A stretch of 44,091 bases of DNA from Candidatus Hydrogenedentota bacterium (GCA_947486375.1 CANKTP010000005.1:1-44091); one strand, 5' to 3'; numbered from the stretch's first letter, positions 1-11,389 are shown. The notes: generated by a model from the letters alone, not told the origin. Made by a program: numbers and translations.

Positions 1-200
1 CTCAGCGCCCCGAAGGGGCACACCACGCCAGCCCAGCGCCCCGAAGAGGAAGACTCAGCGCCCCGAAGGGGCACACCACGCCAGCCCAGCGCCCCGAAGA
101 GGAAGACTCAGCGCCCCGAAGGGGCAAACTACGCCAGCCCAGGGCAACGCCCTGGGAATGCAAACCCAAAGAAAAACCAGCCCTGAAAGGGCGGCCCAAC
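1..200. repeat. 53-bp tandem repeat and REP-like palindromes
   Basis: A 53-bp unit starts at base 1, repeats at 54 and begins a third, partly diverged copy at 107. Each copy carries the palindrome GCCCCGAAGGGGC (7-19, 60-72, 113-125). Two further palindromes follow: CCCAGGGCAACGCCCTGGG at 138-156 and GCCCTGAAAGGGC at 180-192. All have 3-nt loops, as in REP-type elements. No coding potential is visible. The element lies just downstream of the ceramidase-like gene, on its 3' side, and may continue beyond the left edge of the window. Confidence 0.85.
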
Positions 201-224
201 CCCCGCAAGCCCGCCCCCCATCGA

Positions 225-1595
225 TCAGTTCTCCGTATTCGCCGGGGCTGTATCACGCGCGTTGCCCTCGTGCAGCACGAAGTCCTCACGTACCGGGTCG
301 AGCGAAAGTTTCCCCATGAGCCGCCCGATTTCGAGCAGCGATTCCGTCAACACGCGATCTCCCGCGCCTGCCCCGACATAGGTGTTCATCGCCGCGCCAT
401 AGCCCCGCGCGACCGAATCCTTGATGGTGGGAAAGTAGACGTGAAACTCATTGGCGTATCCCACCATGAACGTGTTCTTCACCGGCGAAAGGTTCTTCAG
501 ATCTAGTTGGTATTGCACGAAGAACTCGCCGGGCACACAGGCCAGGGCCAGATCTCCGTTGAGCAGCGCCACCGTCACGGGCACCGAAAAATCCGGCGTG
601 AGTTTGGCCAGGTACTTGTTAAAGCCCGCTTCACCGTAAGCTGCTTTGAGGACCGCCTGGGCCTCCGGCTTTGACACGTCCCAGCGCGAACCCACCGTGA
701 CCCGCTTCGTGACTGTCGCGATGGACGGATTTGCCGGCTTCTTCGCCTCGATGCCCTCGAGCGCGGCGAGCACGGCATATCCCGCCGTCCGCCCAACGTT
801 GCGCATCGCCTCGATGCCGCCTTCGTTGACGGGCGTCTTGTCGAGGTAGGGGTTGATGTCGCCGCTACCGCCTTGGAGGAACAGGCATTCCGCGCCGCTC
901 TCTTCCTTGACGACGCGGGCCATCTCTCCGACATAGTCCGCCGAATATTTCGTGTTGTCCCAACTCAAGACCACCGGGTGGCACGCATAATTGACCAGCA
1001 CCGCGATTAGATTCCCCGCGTCATCCGCGATCTTGACGATCCCCGCCTCGTGATCCACGGGGCCCATGGGGACCTGCTCGGCATTGCGCCACACCATCAT
1101 GCACTGGCCATCCTCGAGGATCTTCCGGCGGTTCGACGCGATGTCGATGGTGGTCCGTCCAACGCCAATCGTTGCGGGTCGCATTGTCTTCAATGCCTTT
1201 TCGATCGCGTCGCCGATCTTCTCCTCGATCTTCCGCGTGTGCGGTGCATCCACGTCCATCGGCGGGGCCTGGTGCGTGTGCGAGGCGGTGAAGATGACCT
1301 CGTCAACGCCGAGGGGCCTGACCCGTTCGCGAATCCGGCCACAGGCGTCCGTCAGCGGCACCCGCCCGAGGTCGAGCGTGACCAAGGCCAGGGTCTTGCC
1401 CGGTACGCGCAAAATGAGCGCCCGGGCGTGGAGCGGATCAAGCGTCCCTGTCATTTCCGGCGCGCTGGGGCCGTAGCCCCAGGATTTCAATCCGGGCTTC
1501 GGCGTGATGTCGATGACGGCCACGCCCGCCTCGAAATCCGCAGACGCGGAAACGGACCCGATGGTCAAGGCGATGATGGTGAAAACGCTGCGCAT
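225..1595 (-). CDS. Neutral/alkaline ceramidase-like exported hydrolase
   Basis: This 456-residue protein belongs to the neutral/alkaline non-lysosomal ceramidase N-terminal domain family (PF04734 type), zinc amidases that cleave N-acyl sphingoid lipids. Many bacterial members have unknown substrates. A signal peptide is seen at residues 1-19 (MRSVFTIIALTIGSVSASA, then DF), so it is probably periplasmic or secreted. Likely metal ligands are in SHTHQAPP and YACHPVVL, and a GGSGDINP segment matches the glycine/serine active-site loop of the family. The start at 1595 is chosen because AAGGAG lies 8 nt upstream and the signal peptide begins there; an upstream in-frame codon at 1631 only adds non-homologous residues. 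It is shorter than true neutral ceramidases (about 650 aa or more) and lacks their C-terminal domain, so ceramide as substrate is only a guess. Family assignment is good, substrate unknown. Confidence 0.8.
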   Translation of the reverse strand: MRSVFTIIALTIGSVSASADFEAGVAVIDITPKPGLKSWGYGPSAPEMTGTLDPLHARALILRVPGKTLALVTLDLGRVPLTDACGRIRERVRPLGVDEVIFTASHTHQAPPMDVDAPHTRKIEEKIGDAIEKALKTMRPATIGVGRTTIDIASNRRKILEDGQCMMVWRNAEQVPMGPVDHEAGIVKIADDAGNLIAVLVNYACHPVVLSWDNTKYSADYVGEMARVVKEESGAECLFLQGGSGDINPYLDKTPVNEGGIEAMRNVGRTAGYAVLAALEGIEAKKPANPSIATVTKRVTVGSRWDVSKPEAQAVLKAAYGEAGFNKYLAKLTPDFSVPVTVALLNGDLALACVPGEFFVQYQLDLKNLSPVKNTFMVGYANEFHVYFPTIKDSVARGYGAAMNTYVGAGAGDRVLTESLLEIGRLMGKLSLDPVREDFVLHEGNARDTAPANTEN

Positions 1596-1679
1596 GTGCG
1601 TGCTCCTTGGTGATACCGGAAGAGGAGCCAATACCTTAGCACAGCACTGCCGCGACGCGAATCGTGTTTCGTCCGCGGA

Positions 1680-2024
1680 CTAGCGCCCGGCCTTGCGTGG
1701 CGGAGGCGGCGCGGCCTCCTCGAACTCGGCCACCGGCTTCTTCGGCGCGACCAGCGTCCATGCCTCGCGCAGATGGCCCGCGAGCGTATCGTCGTCGATG
1801 CGGTCGAGCTCGATACCGACCCAACCAAGACCGCCGACGTAGGCCGGACGGAAATAAGTTTCGGGCTTGGCCTCGATCAGCATTTCCTGGAGTCCTGTCG
1901 GCGCGGGTATCCACACGGACAAGTGGCCGTCGTGGTGATGATCGTTGTCGAACATCGCAAAGACCCGCTTCCGCGCAAAGAAGGTCGGTTCGCCATGCGA
2001 AAGCCTCTCCGATGCCTCGGGCAA
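1680..2024 (-). CDS. MmcQ/YjbR family protein
   Basis: This is a small protein of the MmcQ/YjbR family (PF04237 type), a DNA-binding-like fold of unclear role. Diagnostic segments are [16 protein letters not shown] near the N-terminus, a [11 protein letters not shown] strand, and [11 protein letters not shown] followed by a C-terminal helix. The only standard start codon is TTG at 2024, but the same frame stays open upstream to a stop near 2102 and encodes [15 protein letters not shown], which matches the family's usual first helix. An ATG at 2101-2103 lies in another frame. The real start is therefore unclear: a rare codon, or a one-base frameshift in the C-rich stretch near 2070. The proline-rich tail is ordinary for the family. 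It stands alone, downstream of argS on the same strand. Confidence 0.75.
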   Translation of the reverse strand: MPEASERLSHGEPTFFARKRVFAMFDNDHHHDGHLSVWIPAPTGLQEMLIEAKPETYFRPAYVGGLGWVGIELDRIDDDTLAGHLREAWTLVAPKKPVAEFEEAAPPPPRKAGR

Positions 2025-2103
2025 TTCGAGACACTTGCGCCGGAGGCGCTCGAGATGTTTCTTGATGACGGCGGGGCTGCGTTTTTCTCGGTGTGGGAGT
2101 CAT

Positions 2104-2349
2104 ATCGGATACTGTCGTTGGTGAGTTCGCTTCTGATTCAACGATATGCCTTCAGCTCAACGATACGTTCAATCGTCTTCCCACGCGTCGCGTTCCTCGC
2201 GAAGGAAAGTGTCGACCCCGGAAGAGAAAGCAAATCCACCAAGGCGGACAGTTGCCCGTTTGTGAATGACCTCTTCCATGCATCGTTCCACCCGGCGCGC
2301 TGTACTACGCCGCCGTCAATACACTAACCCATGCCCCGCGCGGCCGCGG
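2104..2349. other. Intergenic region, nothing recognised
   Basis: These 246 bases lie between the MmcQ-like gene and the 3' end of argS. I see no convincing hairpin with a T-run, no repeat shared with the rest of the window and no small gene with a ribosome binding site. Confidence 0.5.
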
Positions 2350-4044
2350 CTACATCCTGTCGAGGGCCTCGATGCCGAGGATCGCCAGCGCATTGGCCAG
2401 GGCCTGCCGGGTCGCGGCGCACAGTTGGACCCGCGCGATGCGCTTGGCGCCGGAATCCGCCGTCAGCACCGGGCAATCGTGGTAAAAGCCGGTGAACAGG
2501 CGCGCGGACTCGAGGGCCCATTGCGCGATCGTGGCGCACGCGCGCTGCGCCGTGGCCGCGGCCACAATCCCGGGAAACGACGCCAGATGCGTGAGCAGGC
2601 GCCATTCGGCGTCCGTCGTCGCCGGGAAATCCGCCGCGATCTCCGCCGGGACCTCCCCGAACTTGCGGAGGATCGAGCTGATCCGCGCGCATGAATACTG
2701 CACGTAGGGGCCCGTGTCGCCGTTGAACGAGAGGCTCGTTTCCCAGTCGAAGGTGACGTTCTTGTTCGGGCCAATCTTGAGAATCGCGAAACGCACCGCC
2801 GCGACCGCCACCTTCTCCGCGATCGCCCGCCGCTCCGCAGGCGCCAGGTCCGTGCATTGCTCATCGACCTTCTCCGCGGCGCGGCGAATCGCCTCGTCGA
2901 GGAAATCCGACAACAACACCACCTTGCCCATGCGGGTGGACATTTTTCCCTCGCGCAGCAGGATATAGGAGTAATAGATCGGTTCCGGCGCGGCAATGCC
3001 GGCCGCGCCCAGGATGAGCGCCTGCTGTTCCGCGTAGAGTTTGTGGTCCTCGCCCAGCAACCACAGGTTCACGTCCGCGCCGCGCTCCATCTTGTCGATG
3101 GTATACGCCAGGTCCCGGTAACCGTACATCGAGCTCCCATTGGCCCGCATCAACACGAAGTAGCGGCCCTCCTCGCGCGCATGGCCCAGCTTCGACAGGT
3201 CCACCACAAGCCGCTGCTCCTCGTCCGTGAACACCGCCTCCTTCTCGCGCAGCGCATCGAGGACCCGGTCGAGCCGCGGATCCAGCAGGAAATTCGACTC
3301 CCGGTCGAACCGGTCGTACGCGATGCCGAGCCGCGCCAGCACCGCCAGTTGCCCGCGCAGGCATCGCTCCGTCACGGCGTGGAACTTCGCCCGCACGGCC
3401 GGATCGCCCTGTTCCATCAGCGCCAGTTGCCGGTACCCTTCCTCCGCGAACGCCGCGTCGTGTTCCGCCCGCGCGTTGGCCTCGACGTAAAGGTCGAGCA
3501 TCGCGTCGAAACTCAACGCCTCGGGGTCCCCGCACGAAAGCACGAGCAGCCCGATTTGACGGCCCATGTCGTTCACGTAGTAGTGCACCTCGACGCCGTA
3601 GCGCTCGAAGCGGAACAGGCGCACGAGCGTGTCGCCGATCATCGCGTTGCGTGCGCGGCCCACGTGCGGGCTCGCGTTCGGGTTGATGCTCGTGTGCTCG
3701 ATCAGCAACCGCCGACCCGCCCCGCTCGAGTTCGATCCGAACTGACCGCCTTCGCCAAGCACCGCCGACACGATCCCGCGCGCCACCATGCCCCGGTCAA
3801 GCGTGAAGTTCAGGTACGGGCCGGCTGGCGCCACCGCCCGGACCTCGGGGCCAAATGTCACCCCCGAGGCGACGGCCTTCGCGAAATCCGCCGGTGCCAT
3901 GCCCAGCTTCTTCGCGGCCGAGAAGGTCCGCAGCGCCACGTCGCCGACTTCGAGCCGCGGCGCCGCGGCGAAGGTGATGTCCTCCGCCGACAGTTCGGGA
4001 AAACGGGCCCGGATGGGGCCGTCCAGGAATTCAAAGGGTTTCAC
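2350..4044 (-). CDS. argS: Arginyl-tRNA synthetase
   Basis: This 564-residue class I aminoacyl-tRNA synthetase charges tRNA-Arg in the cytoplasm. An N-terminal tRNA-recognition domain comes first. It is followed by the HIGH-type signature in NPNASPHVGRARN, where HVGR replaces the commoner HxGH, and by the KMSK-type loop KMSTRMGKV. A DALR-type anticodon-binding domain closes the protein (SFNGDTGPYVQYSCARI to the end). The GTG at 4044 is chosen because the homologous sequence begins VKPFEFLDGPIRARF; in-frame codons further upstream would be read from inside the parvulin gene and add unrelated arginine-rich sequence. No strong Shine-Dalgarno is seen, which fits coupling to the gene 19 bases upstream. 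The gspF, parvulin and argS genes form a probable operon. Function is firm. Confidence 0.95.
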   Translation of the reverse strand: MKPFEFLDGPIRARFPELSAEDITFAAAPRLEVGDVALRTFSAAKKLGMAPADFAKAVASGVTFGPEVRAVAPAGPYLNFTLDRGMVARGIVSAVLGEGGQFGSNSSGAGRRLLIEHTSINPNASPHVGRARNAMIGDTLVRLFRFERYGVEVHYYVNDMGRQIGLLVLSCGDPEALSFDAMLDLYVEANARAEHDAAFAEEGYRQLALMEQGDPAVRAKFHAVTERCLRGQLAVLARLGIAYDRFDRESNFLLDPRLDRVLDALREKEAVFTDEEQRLVVDLSKLGHAREEGRYFVLMRANGSSMYGYRDLAYTIDKMERGADVNLWLLGEDHKLYAEQQALILGAAGIAAPEPIYYSYILLREGKMSTRMGKVVLLSDFLDEAIRRAAEKVDEQCTDLAPAERRAIAEKVAVAAVRFAILKIGPNKNVTFDWETSLSFNGDTGPYVQYSCARISSILRKFGEVPAEIAADFPATTDAEWRLLTHLASFPGIVAAATAQRACATIAQWALESARLFTGFYHDCPVLTADSGAKRIARVQLCAATRQALANALAILGIEALDRM

Positions 4045-4063
4045 GCGGGGCGTCCGGGGCGTC

Positions 4064-4606
4064 TCACGGCTTGGCCGCGTCCGCCGGTGCGGGGGCCGGT
4101 GCCGCACCCCCGGTCAACGCGCGCCGGCGCAACTCCATCTCGTACTCCTCGATCGGCGAGATGTGACGCTCCATCACCACGACCAGGTGAAACCCGAATC
4201 CCGAGACGATCACGTCGCTCACCTGGTTCAAGGGTCCCGACCAAAGAAATCTATCGACGGACTCGACGAGCAGGCCGCGGCCAATCCATCCGAGGTCGCC
4301 TCCCTTGGCGGCGGAAGGCGGATCGCCGGAGTATTCCCTCGCAAGCGCCCCGAAATCCTCGCCGTCGAGGATTCGTTGGCGTAGGCCGGCGATCTGTTCG
4401 AGCGCCCTTGTCCTGTCGGCGGCGTCGCCCTCGGTGAACTTCACCAGGATGTGCTTCGCATGCGCCTCCGTCGGCCTGGCCGAGGTCTCGCGGACGTACC
4501 AGATCGCGGCAATCATCGCGGCGAGGGCCACGGCGATACCGATCCAGGCGCGGCGCGCCCAATCCGCCGGTTCCTTTTCCGGGGTCTCGTTAGATTCCCA
4601 ACTCAT
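4064..4606 (-). CDS. Membrane-anchored parvulin-type peptidyl-prolyl isomerase
   Basis: A single membrane segment (about residues 20-38, IGIAVALAAMIAAIWYV) is followed by a parvulin/rotamase domain. Recognition points are the opening AHAKHILVKF, the DFGALAREYSGDP segment, GGDLGWIGRG, and the closing GFHLVVVMERH, all in the order expected for PpiC-type isomerases. The protein probably sits on the outer face of the inner membrane and assists folding of exported proteins. The tail is alanine/proline rich. The ATG overlaps the last 17 bases of the upstream gspF gene, so the two are likely translationally coupled, and argS follows after 19 bases. Unlike SurA or PrsA it has no long chaperone domain, only the catalytic one. 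Confidence 0.85.
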   Translation of the reverse strand: MSWESNETPEKEPADWARRAWIGIAVALAAMIAAIWYVRETSARPTEAHAKHILVKFTEGDAADRTRALEQIAGLRQRILDGEDFGALAREYSGDPPSAAKGGDLGWIGRGLLVESVDRFLWSGPLNQVSDVIVSGFGFHLVVVMERHISPIEEYEMELRRRALTGGAAPAPAPADAAKP

Positions 4607-5648
4607 CCATCAAACCTCCATATAAACGCGTATAGAACGTGATAATGATGAATCCCACGGTACACCCCACGCCCAGCACGATCAGGGTCCCCATCACTTT
4701 CGTCGCCATCGCCACCGCCTGGCTGGCCTCGGCGAGGTGGTACTCGGAAATCTTCTTCGCCTGCCCCTCGAGGTTCCCAGACTGCTCGCCCACCTCGATC
4801 ATCTGCCGCGACAGCGGCGTGAGAAACCGGCAGGGGGCGAAGGCCTCCGTGAGCGTCTTGCCCCGTTTCACCAGGGGGACAGCCTTGAGCAAATCGCGCT
4901 CGATGTACAGGTTCGCCGTCGTCGCCGCCGCGCTCTCGATGCAACTAACGATGCCGGTCCCGCTCGATACCAGCAACGCGAAGCTGCGGAAGAATTGCGC
5001 CATCGCAAACCGTTGCGTCACCCTCGAGAGCGGCCAGAGATAGGTCGTGGCAAGGCCCGTCACACGGTCCAGCACCCCGAGCCGGGAAAGCGCGATTGCC
5101 GCGGCGAACAATACCGCTGCGGCGATCATGGCCCTCGCTTGGAACTGCAAATAGGTATCGAAGTATTCCGTGACGTTGGCAATGCCGCTCGTTCCCGACC
5201 GCGTCGCGGAATCCGACATCGACCCCTGCACCACGTCCAGGATACCCAGCGCGAAGGTCCCAAGGAACCACGCGGCGATCAACTCGAACACCGGCAGCGC
5301 CAGCATCTGCTGCACCTTCCGCCGCATCGCCAACTTCTCCTCGTAATATTCCGCGAGATCCGTCAGCATCACATCGAGTTTGCCCCCCCGCTCGCCGCTG
5401 GCCAACAGGTGGACGAAAAACGGCGGCAGGTACTTCGCCTGCGACTTCGCCGCTTCGCCAAGCGTCTGTCCACCGCGCAATTCCGCGCCCATCGTGCGAA
5501 ATACCCGCTGCACCGTACGGTCCCGCGATTGCGACCCGGCGTTCTCCACGGTCTGGAGAATAGGCAGGCCCGCGCCGTAGGCCGTCGACAACTGGCGGCA
5601 CAACGGCACCAACGTGCGCGTGGCGATTTGGGGAGAAAAGAGACCCAT
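4590..5648 (-). CDS. Type II secretion/type IV pilus inner-membrane platform protein GspF-like
   Basis: This 352-residue protein shows the duplicated GspF/PilC architecture. The first cytoplasmic helical domain (about residues 10-130) contains LSTAYGAGLPILQTVENA and ASGERGGKLDVML, followed by membrane helices. The second domain repeats the pattern (FALLVSSGTGIVSCIESA and EVGEQSGNLEGQAKKISEYH), with a last membrane helix near the C-terminus. Such proteins form the platform that the secretion ATPase works on. No GspE, GspG or pilin gene is nearby, so it is an orphan here. The ATG at 5648 gives a normal family N-terminus; upstream in-frame sequence is antisense to clpC. No strong ribosome binding site is visible, so the start is less sure than the family. 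Confidence 0.85.
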   Translation of the reverse strand: MGLFSPQIATRTLVPLCRQLSTAYGAGLPILQTVENAGSQSRDRTVQRVFRTMGAELRGGQTLGEAAKSQAKYLPPFFVHLLASGERGGKLDVMLTDLAEYYEEKLAMRRKVQQMLALPVFELIAAWFLGTFALGILDVVQGSMSDSATRSGTSGIANVTEYFDTYLQFQARAMIAAAVLFAAAIALSRLGVLDRVTGLATTYLWPLSRVTQRFAMAQFFRSFALLVSSGTGIVSCIESAAATTANLYIERDLLKAVPLVKRGKTLTEAFAPCRFLTPLSRQMIEVGEQSGNLEGQAKKISEYHLAEASQAVAMATKVMGTLIVLGVGCTVGFIIITFYTRLYGGLMDELGI

Positions 5649-5745
5649 GAGGTGCGGACAATGACCCGTGAAGACCCGGAGTTTAGCAAACAAGCGTCCG
5701 GCAATGCCATGAATGCCCGCGAATCTCGACCCGAATGCGCTTCCC

Positions 5746-5776
5746 TTTGAATTCAAACCCCCGGTTTCGGTATCGT
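5746..5776 (+). promoter_or_regulatory. Candidate clpC promoter overlapping a 12-bp palindrome
   Basis: TTGAAT (5747-5752) and TATCGT (5771-5776) are separated by 18 bases and point toward clpC, about 130 bases upstream of its ATG. The -35 element is contained in the perfect palindrome TTTGAATTCAAA (5746-5757), which could be an operator in this divergent gspF/clpC spacer. The match to consensus is modest, and no CtsR-type or CIRCE element was recognised. Confidence 0.35.
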
Positions 5777-5907
5777 ATTGACCGGTTCGGGACGCCGCCC
5801 GCTGCGTGACGCGGCGATTTTCCTTTCCCGGCCCAAGCCAGGCGGAAGCCCGCCCCCGAGTTGACGGGGGTTCTCCCCCCCGCCGGCAACACACGAGGGT
5901 TCGCATT

Positions 5908-8363
<2,456 letters not shown>

Positions 8364-8367
<4 letters not shown>

Positions 8368-10682
8368 GACCAATCGCCTCCTGCGCCCTGTGGCTCGCCG
8401 CCTGCGGGCTGGTTCCCTGCGCCTTCGCGCAGGAAGATTCCTCCGGGAAAACCATCGGCGCCGTGGACATCCGCGGGCTCGAGCGCGCCAGCGAACAAAT
8501 CATCCGCGCCCAACTCGAGGTCAAACCGGGACTGGTCTTCAATCCCCGCGCCATATCGCGCGACATCCGCCGGCTATACGAAATGGGCTTCTTCGAGAAC
8601 ATCGTCGTGCGCGAGGAGACCCGCGACGGCGGCCTGGTCCTGCTCTACGACTTCACCGAGAAACGATTCATCGAGGAAGTCGCCATCATCGGCAACGACA
8701 AGATCAAGTCACGCGACATCCGCGGCGTCCTTACATGGAAAGAAGGCGACTCCTTCGCGCCCGAGGCATACGAGCTCGAGCGCGACGCGATCCTCAATCT
8801 CTTCCGATCGAAGGGATTTCTCAACTCGACCGTCGACATCCGCGTCGAGGAGGCCGCCGGCGCCCGCGTGCGCGTGACCTATGCGATCAACGAGGGCCGC
8901 AAGGCCCGCATCGGAGGCGTTGCCTTCAACGGCAACGCGGCCGTCTCCGACCGCACGCTGCGCAAACTCGTCAAGACCAAGCGCGCGTGGTGGCGCTTCG
9001 GCGGAAAATACGACGAACAGAAGTTCGAGACCGATCTCGAGAACATCCTCCTCGAGTACGGCAACCACGGGAGGCTCGAGGCAGACATCCCCGCGACCAA
9101 GTTCCAGTACGACGCCAAGGGAAAGACGGTCGACATCGAGATCGACATCGTCGAGGGGCCCGAATATAAGGTCAACACGCTCGACATCGCCGGAAACGAC
9201 GTCTTCGACGACGACGAACTCTTGCAAAGCGCCCAGGTCGCCGGCGGCGACGTGCATAACGCCGGCCAGATCGAGAAGGACGCCGGCGCAATCCGGCGCG
9301 AATACGAAAGCAGCGGATACATCGACGCGCGCGTAGACCGCCAGGTCACCCTCGACAAGGAAAACAAGACCACCAATGTCGTCCACGCCGTCGACGAGGG
9401 CGATCTCAAGTATATCCGCGAGGTCGTCATCACCGGCAACGAGGCGACAAAGGACGAGGTCCTTCGCCGGAAAATTTTGCTCGGCCCCGGCGACCGACAC
9501 GACGGCGCCCTACTCGACGCAAGCCGAAACCGGCTCGCCGCCACCGAGTATTTCGAGACACCGCCGCGATTGACCCTCGAGCCCGTCGGCGACAGCGACC
9601 GCTGGACGAATCTCCTCGTCGACCTCGACGAAGGCCGCATGGGAAACTTCAATTTCGGCGGCGGCTTCAATTCCGAGGAAGGCTTCGACGGGTTCACGGA
9701 ACTCCAGTTGAACAACTTCGACATCGCCAATTGGCCCAACTTCACCGGCGGCGGACAGCAATTCTCGACCCGCTTCTCCGTGGGCCAGACGCGCACCAAC
9801 TACAACATCTCCTTTACCGATCCCGAGTTCCTCGACTATCCCTTCGGGTTTGGCGTGGACGTCTTCAACGAGCGCGTCCGCACCACCGGCGGAAGCGACT
9901 ACACCCAGCAAACCGCCGGCGGACAGCTTCGCCTCTCGAAGGCCCTTTCGCCCTACGTCAACTTGCAAACCTCCTTGCTCTACACCGACGTGGACATCGA
10001 GAACTTCGGCATCGACTTCTGGCTCCGCCGCGATGCCCGCGAACTTCAGGACCCGGGTGCCACCATCAGTAACGTCTGGACCCTTTCCCGGAACACCGTG
10101 GATTCGAATCGCGACCCCTCGAGGGGCATCAACCAGACCCTCACCCTTCAGGTCGCCGGCTTCGGCGGCGACAACGAGTTCGTCAAGGCCGAGTACGAGT
10201 GGAAACGATACTGGGCCCTCGACGACGAGAAGAAATGGATTCTCTCCTACCGCACGCGCTGGGGCGCCGCCGATACATACGGGGACCGCGAGCTGGTTCC
10301 CCTCACCGACCGCTTCTTTGCCGGCGGGACCACCACCGTCCGCGGTTTCCAAAACCGCGACATCGGCCCCCAGGTTCGCTCCGTCTGGTTCCTCGGCGAC
10401 GAGCAGTCCATCGGCGGCGAGGCGCGCATGCTCAATAACATCGAAATCAAATACAAGGCCACCGATATCGTCCGCCTCTACGGCTTCGTCGACTCCGGCG
10501 GCGTCTGGAAGACCATCGACGATTTCGACATGGGCGAAATGAAGTACAGCGTGGGCCTCGGTATCGGCTTCGACGTGCCCAGGCTCGGCCCGTTGCGCTT
10601 CGACTACGGCGTCCCGCTAAACGCCAACGACGACCAGGGCAGCGGCAGGTTCCATTTCACCTCCGGGTTCCGCTTCTTCTAG
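8364..10682 (+). CDS. bamA: Outer-membrane assembly factor BamA (Omp85)
   Basis: This 772-residue protein inserts beta-barrel proteins into the outer membrane. It has a signal peptide (residues 1-22, ending ACGLVPCAFA), then five POTRA repeats (about 28-420; for example IGAVDIRGLERASEQ and FIEEVAIIGNDKIKSRDI), then a 16-strand barrel. The Omp85 loop-6 motif appears as TTVRGFQNRDIG, and the chain ends in an aromatic-rich beta-signal with terminal Phe (SGFRFF). The start is a TTG at 8364, 4 bases before the end of clpC (TTGA overlap), with AAGGGG 8 bases upstream. Being translationally coupled to clpC is unusual: bamA more often sits with ompH/skp, lpxD or rseP. It implies a Gram-negative envelope. 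Confidence 0.95.
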
Positions 10683-10850
10683 TGTGGTGACGTATGCTGT
10701 GGGCGCCTTGCGGGCGTGAGGATTTTGGCTGCATGTGCTTCCGTCGAAACTCGATATTCCCGATGTTCCCGGAAAACCGGGGGAAAGTCCCCCTTCAAAG
10801 ACGCCACCGACAAAAGTCCGCCTCACCCCCCTTTCGTCCTTTCCGTCCCT
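10683..10850 (+). other. Spacer after bamA with a possible terminator hairpin
   Basis: The spacer from bamA to the 101-bp repeat holds a stem-loop at 10779-10793 (GGGGGA, loop AAG, TCCCCC) preceded by CCGGAAAACCGG. It is not followed by a clear T-run, so termination is uncertain. A pyrimidine-rich stretch follows (10830-10860). No gene is seen. Confidence 0.4.
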
Positions 10851-10951
10851 TCTGTCCCTTACCCTCGCGGTAGGCGCCCGGATTCTCACTACATGATTGG
10901 CACGGCCAAATGGTGCGCGGGATAGACCTCCGACTGCCGAATCTAGGATAA
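10851..10951 (+). repeat. 101-bp dispersed repeat, copy A
   Basis: This stretch aligns without gaps to 24619-24719, in the same orientation, with roughly 15 mismatches over 101 bases. Conserved blocks include CCCTCGCGGTAG, CGCCCGGATT, GGGATAGACCTCC and TAGGATAA. Inside both copies lies a 10-codon reading frame with a UAG stop, reading MIGTAKWCAG here. Copy A ends 24 bases before the ATG of the Rrf2 gene, so its TAGGAT could serve as a -10 element. Both copies follow plus-strand genes for envelope proteins (bamA and a SurA-like lipoprotein). What the element does is unknown. Confidence 0.85.
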
Positions 10952-10975
10952 TGCCCCCAATCCGGATTCTCCTTG

Positions 10976-11389
10976 ATGAATATTTCCTCCCGATGCGAAT
11001 ACGCCTGCCGGGCCGTGGTCGAGCTCGCGCGGCACTATCCCGATGAGGCCCCCCTCACCGCGACCGGCCTCGCCGAGCGCCGGGACATCCCCGAGAAATA
11101 CCTCGTCCACATCCTCCTGCGCCTCAAGCGCCGCGGAATCGTCCGCAGCGTCCGCGGGCCCCAAGGCGGGTATCTGCTCGGGCGCGCGCCCGACATGGTG
11201 TCGCTCTACGACGTGATCACCGCGGTGGATGGCCCCCTGCTCGAACCCCTGCCCAACGGCGGGCCTGCATCGCAGGACCTGGAGGCCGCGTTCGGCGACG
11301 CCGCCGACGAGATCAAGGAGCTTCTCGGCAACATCAGCATCCAGTCGATCCTCGACCGGGCCTCCCTCAACGCCATGTACTACATATGA
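10976..11389 (+). CDS. Rrf2-family winged-helix regulator
   Basis: This 137-residue protein has the Rrf2 fold. It opens with NISSRCEYACRAVVELARHY, has a recognition helix around IPEKYLVHILLRLKRRG, and the hallmark wing SVRGPQGGYLLGR, followed by LYDVITAVDGP. Rrf2 proteins such as IscR, NsrR and CymR are repressors that sense Fe-S clusters, NO or cysteine-synthesis complexes. The three cysteines that bind a cluster after the wing are absent here (only Cys7 and Cys11 exist), so this is not a cluster sensor of the IscR type. The ATG at 10976 matches family N-termini; a TTG three bases upstream is possible. The 101-bp repeat lies immediately upstream and may supply the promoter. The NUDIX gene follows at 58 bases. 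Confidence 0.88.
   Translation: MNISSRCEYACRAVVELARHYPDEAPLTATGLAERRDIPEKYLVHILLRLKRRGIVRSVRGPQGGYLLGRAPDMVSLYDVITAVDGPLLEPLPNGGPASQDLEAAFGDAADEIKELLGNISIQSILDRASLNAMYYI

Noticed and set aside
2104-2349. Possible small gene in the MmcQ-argS spacer
   Set aside because: Open frames exist in this stretch but none has a ribosome binding site or recognisable protein sequence; they are explained by base composition.
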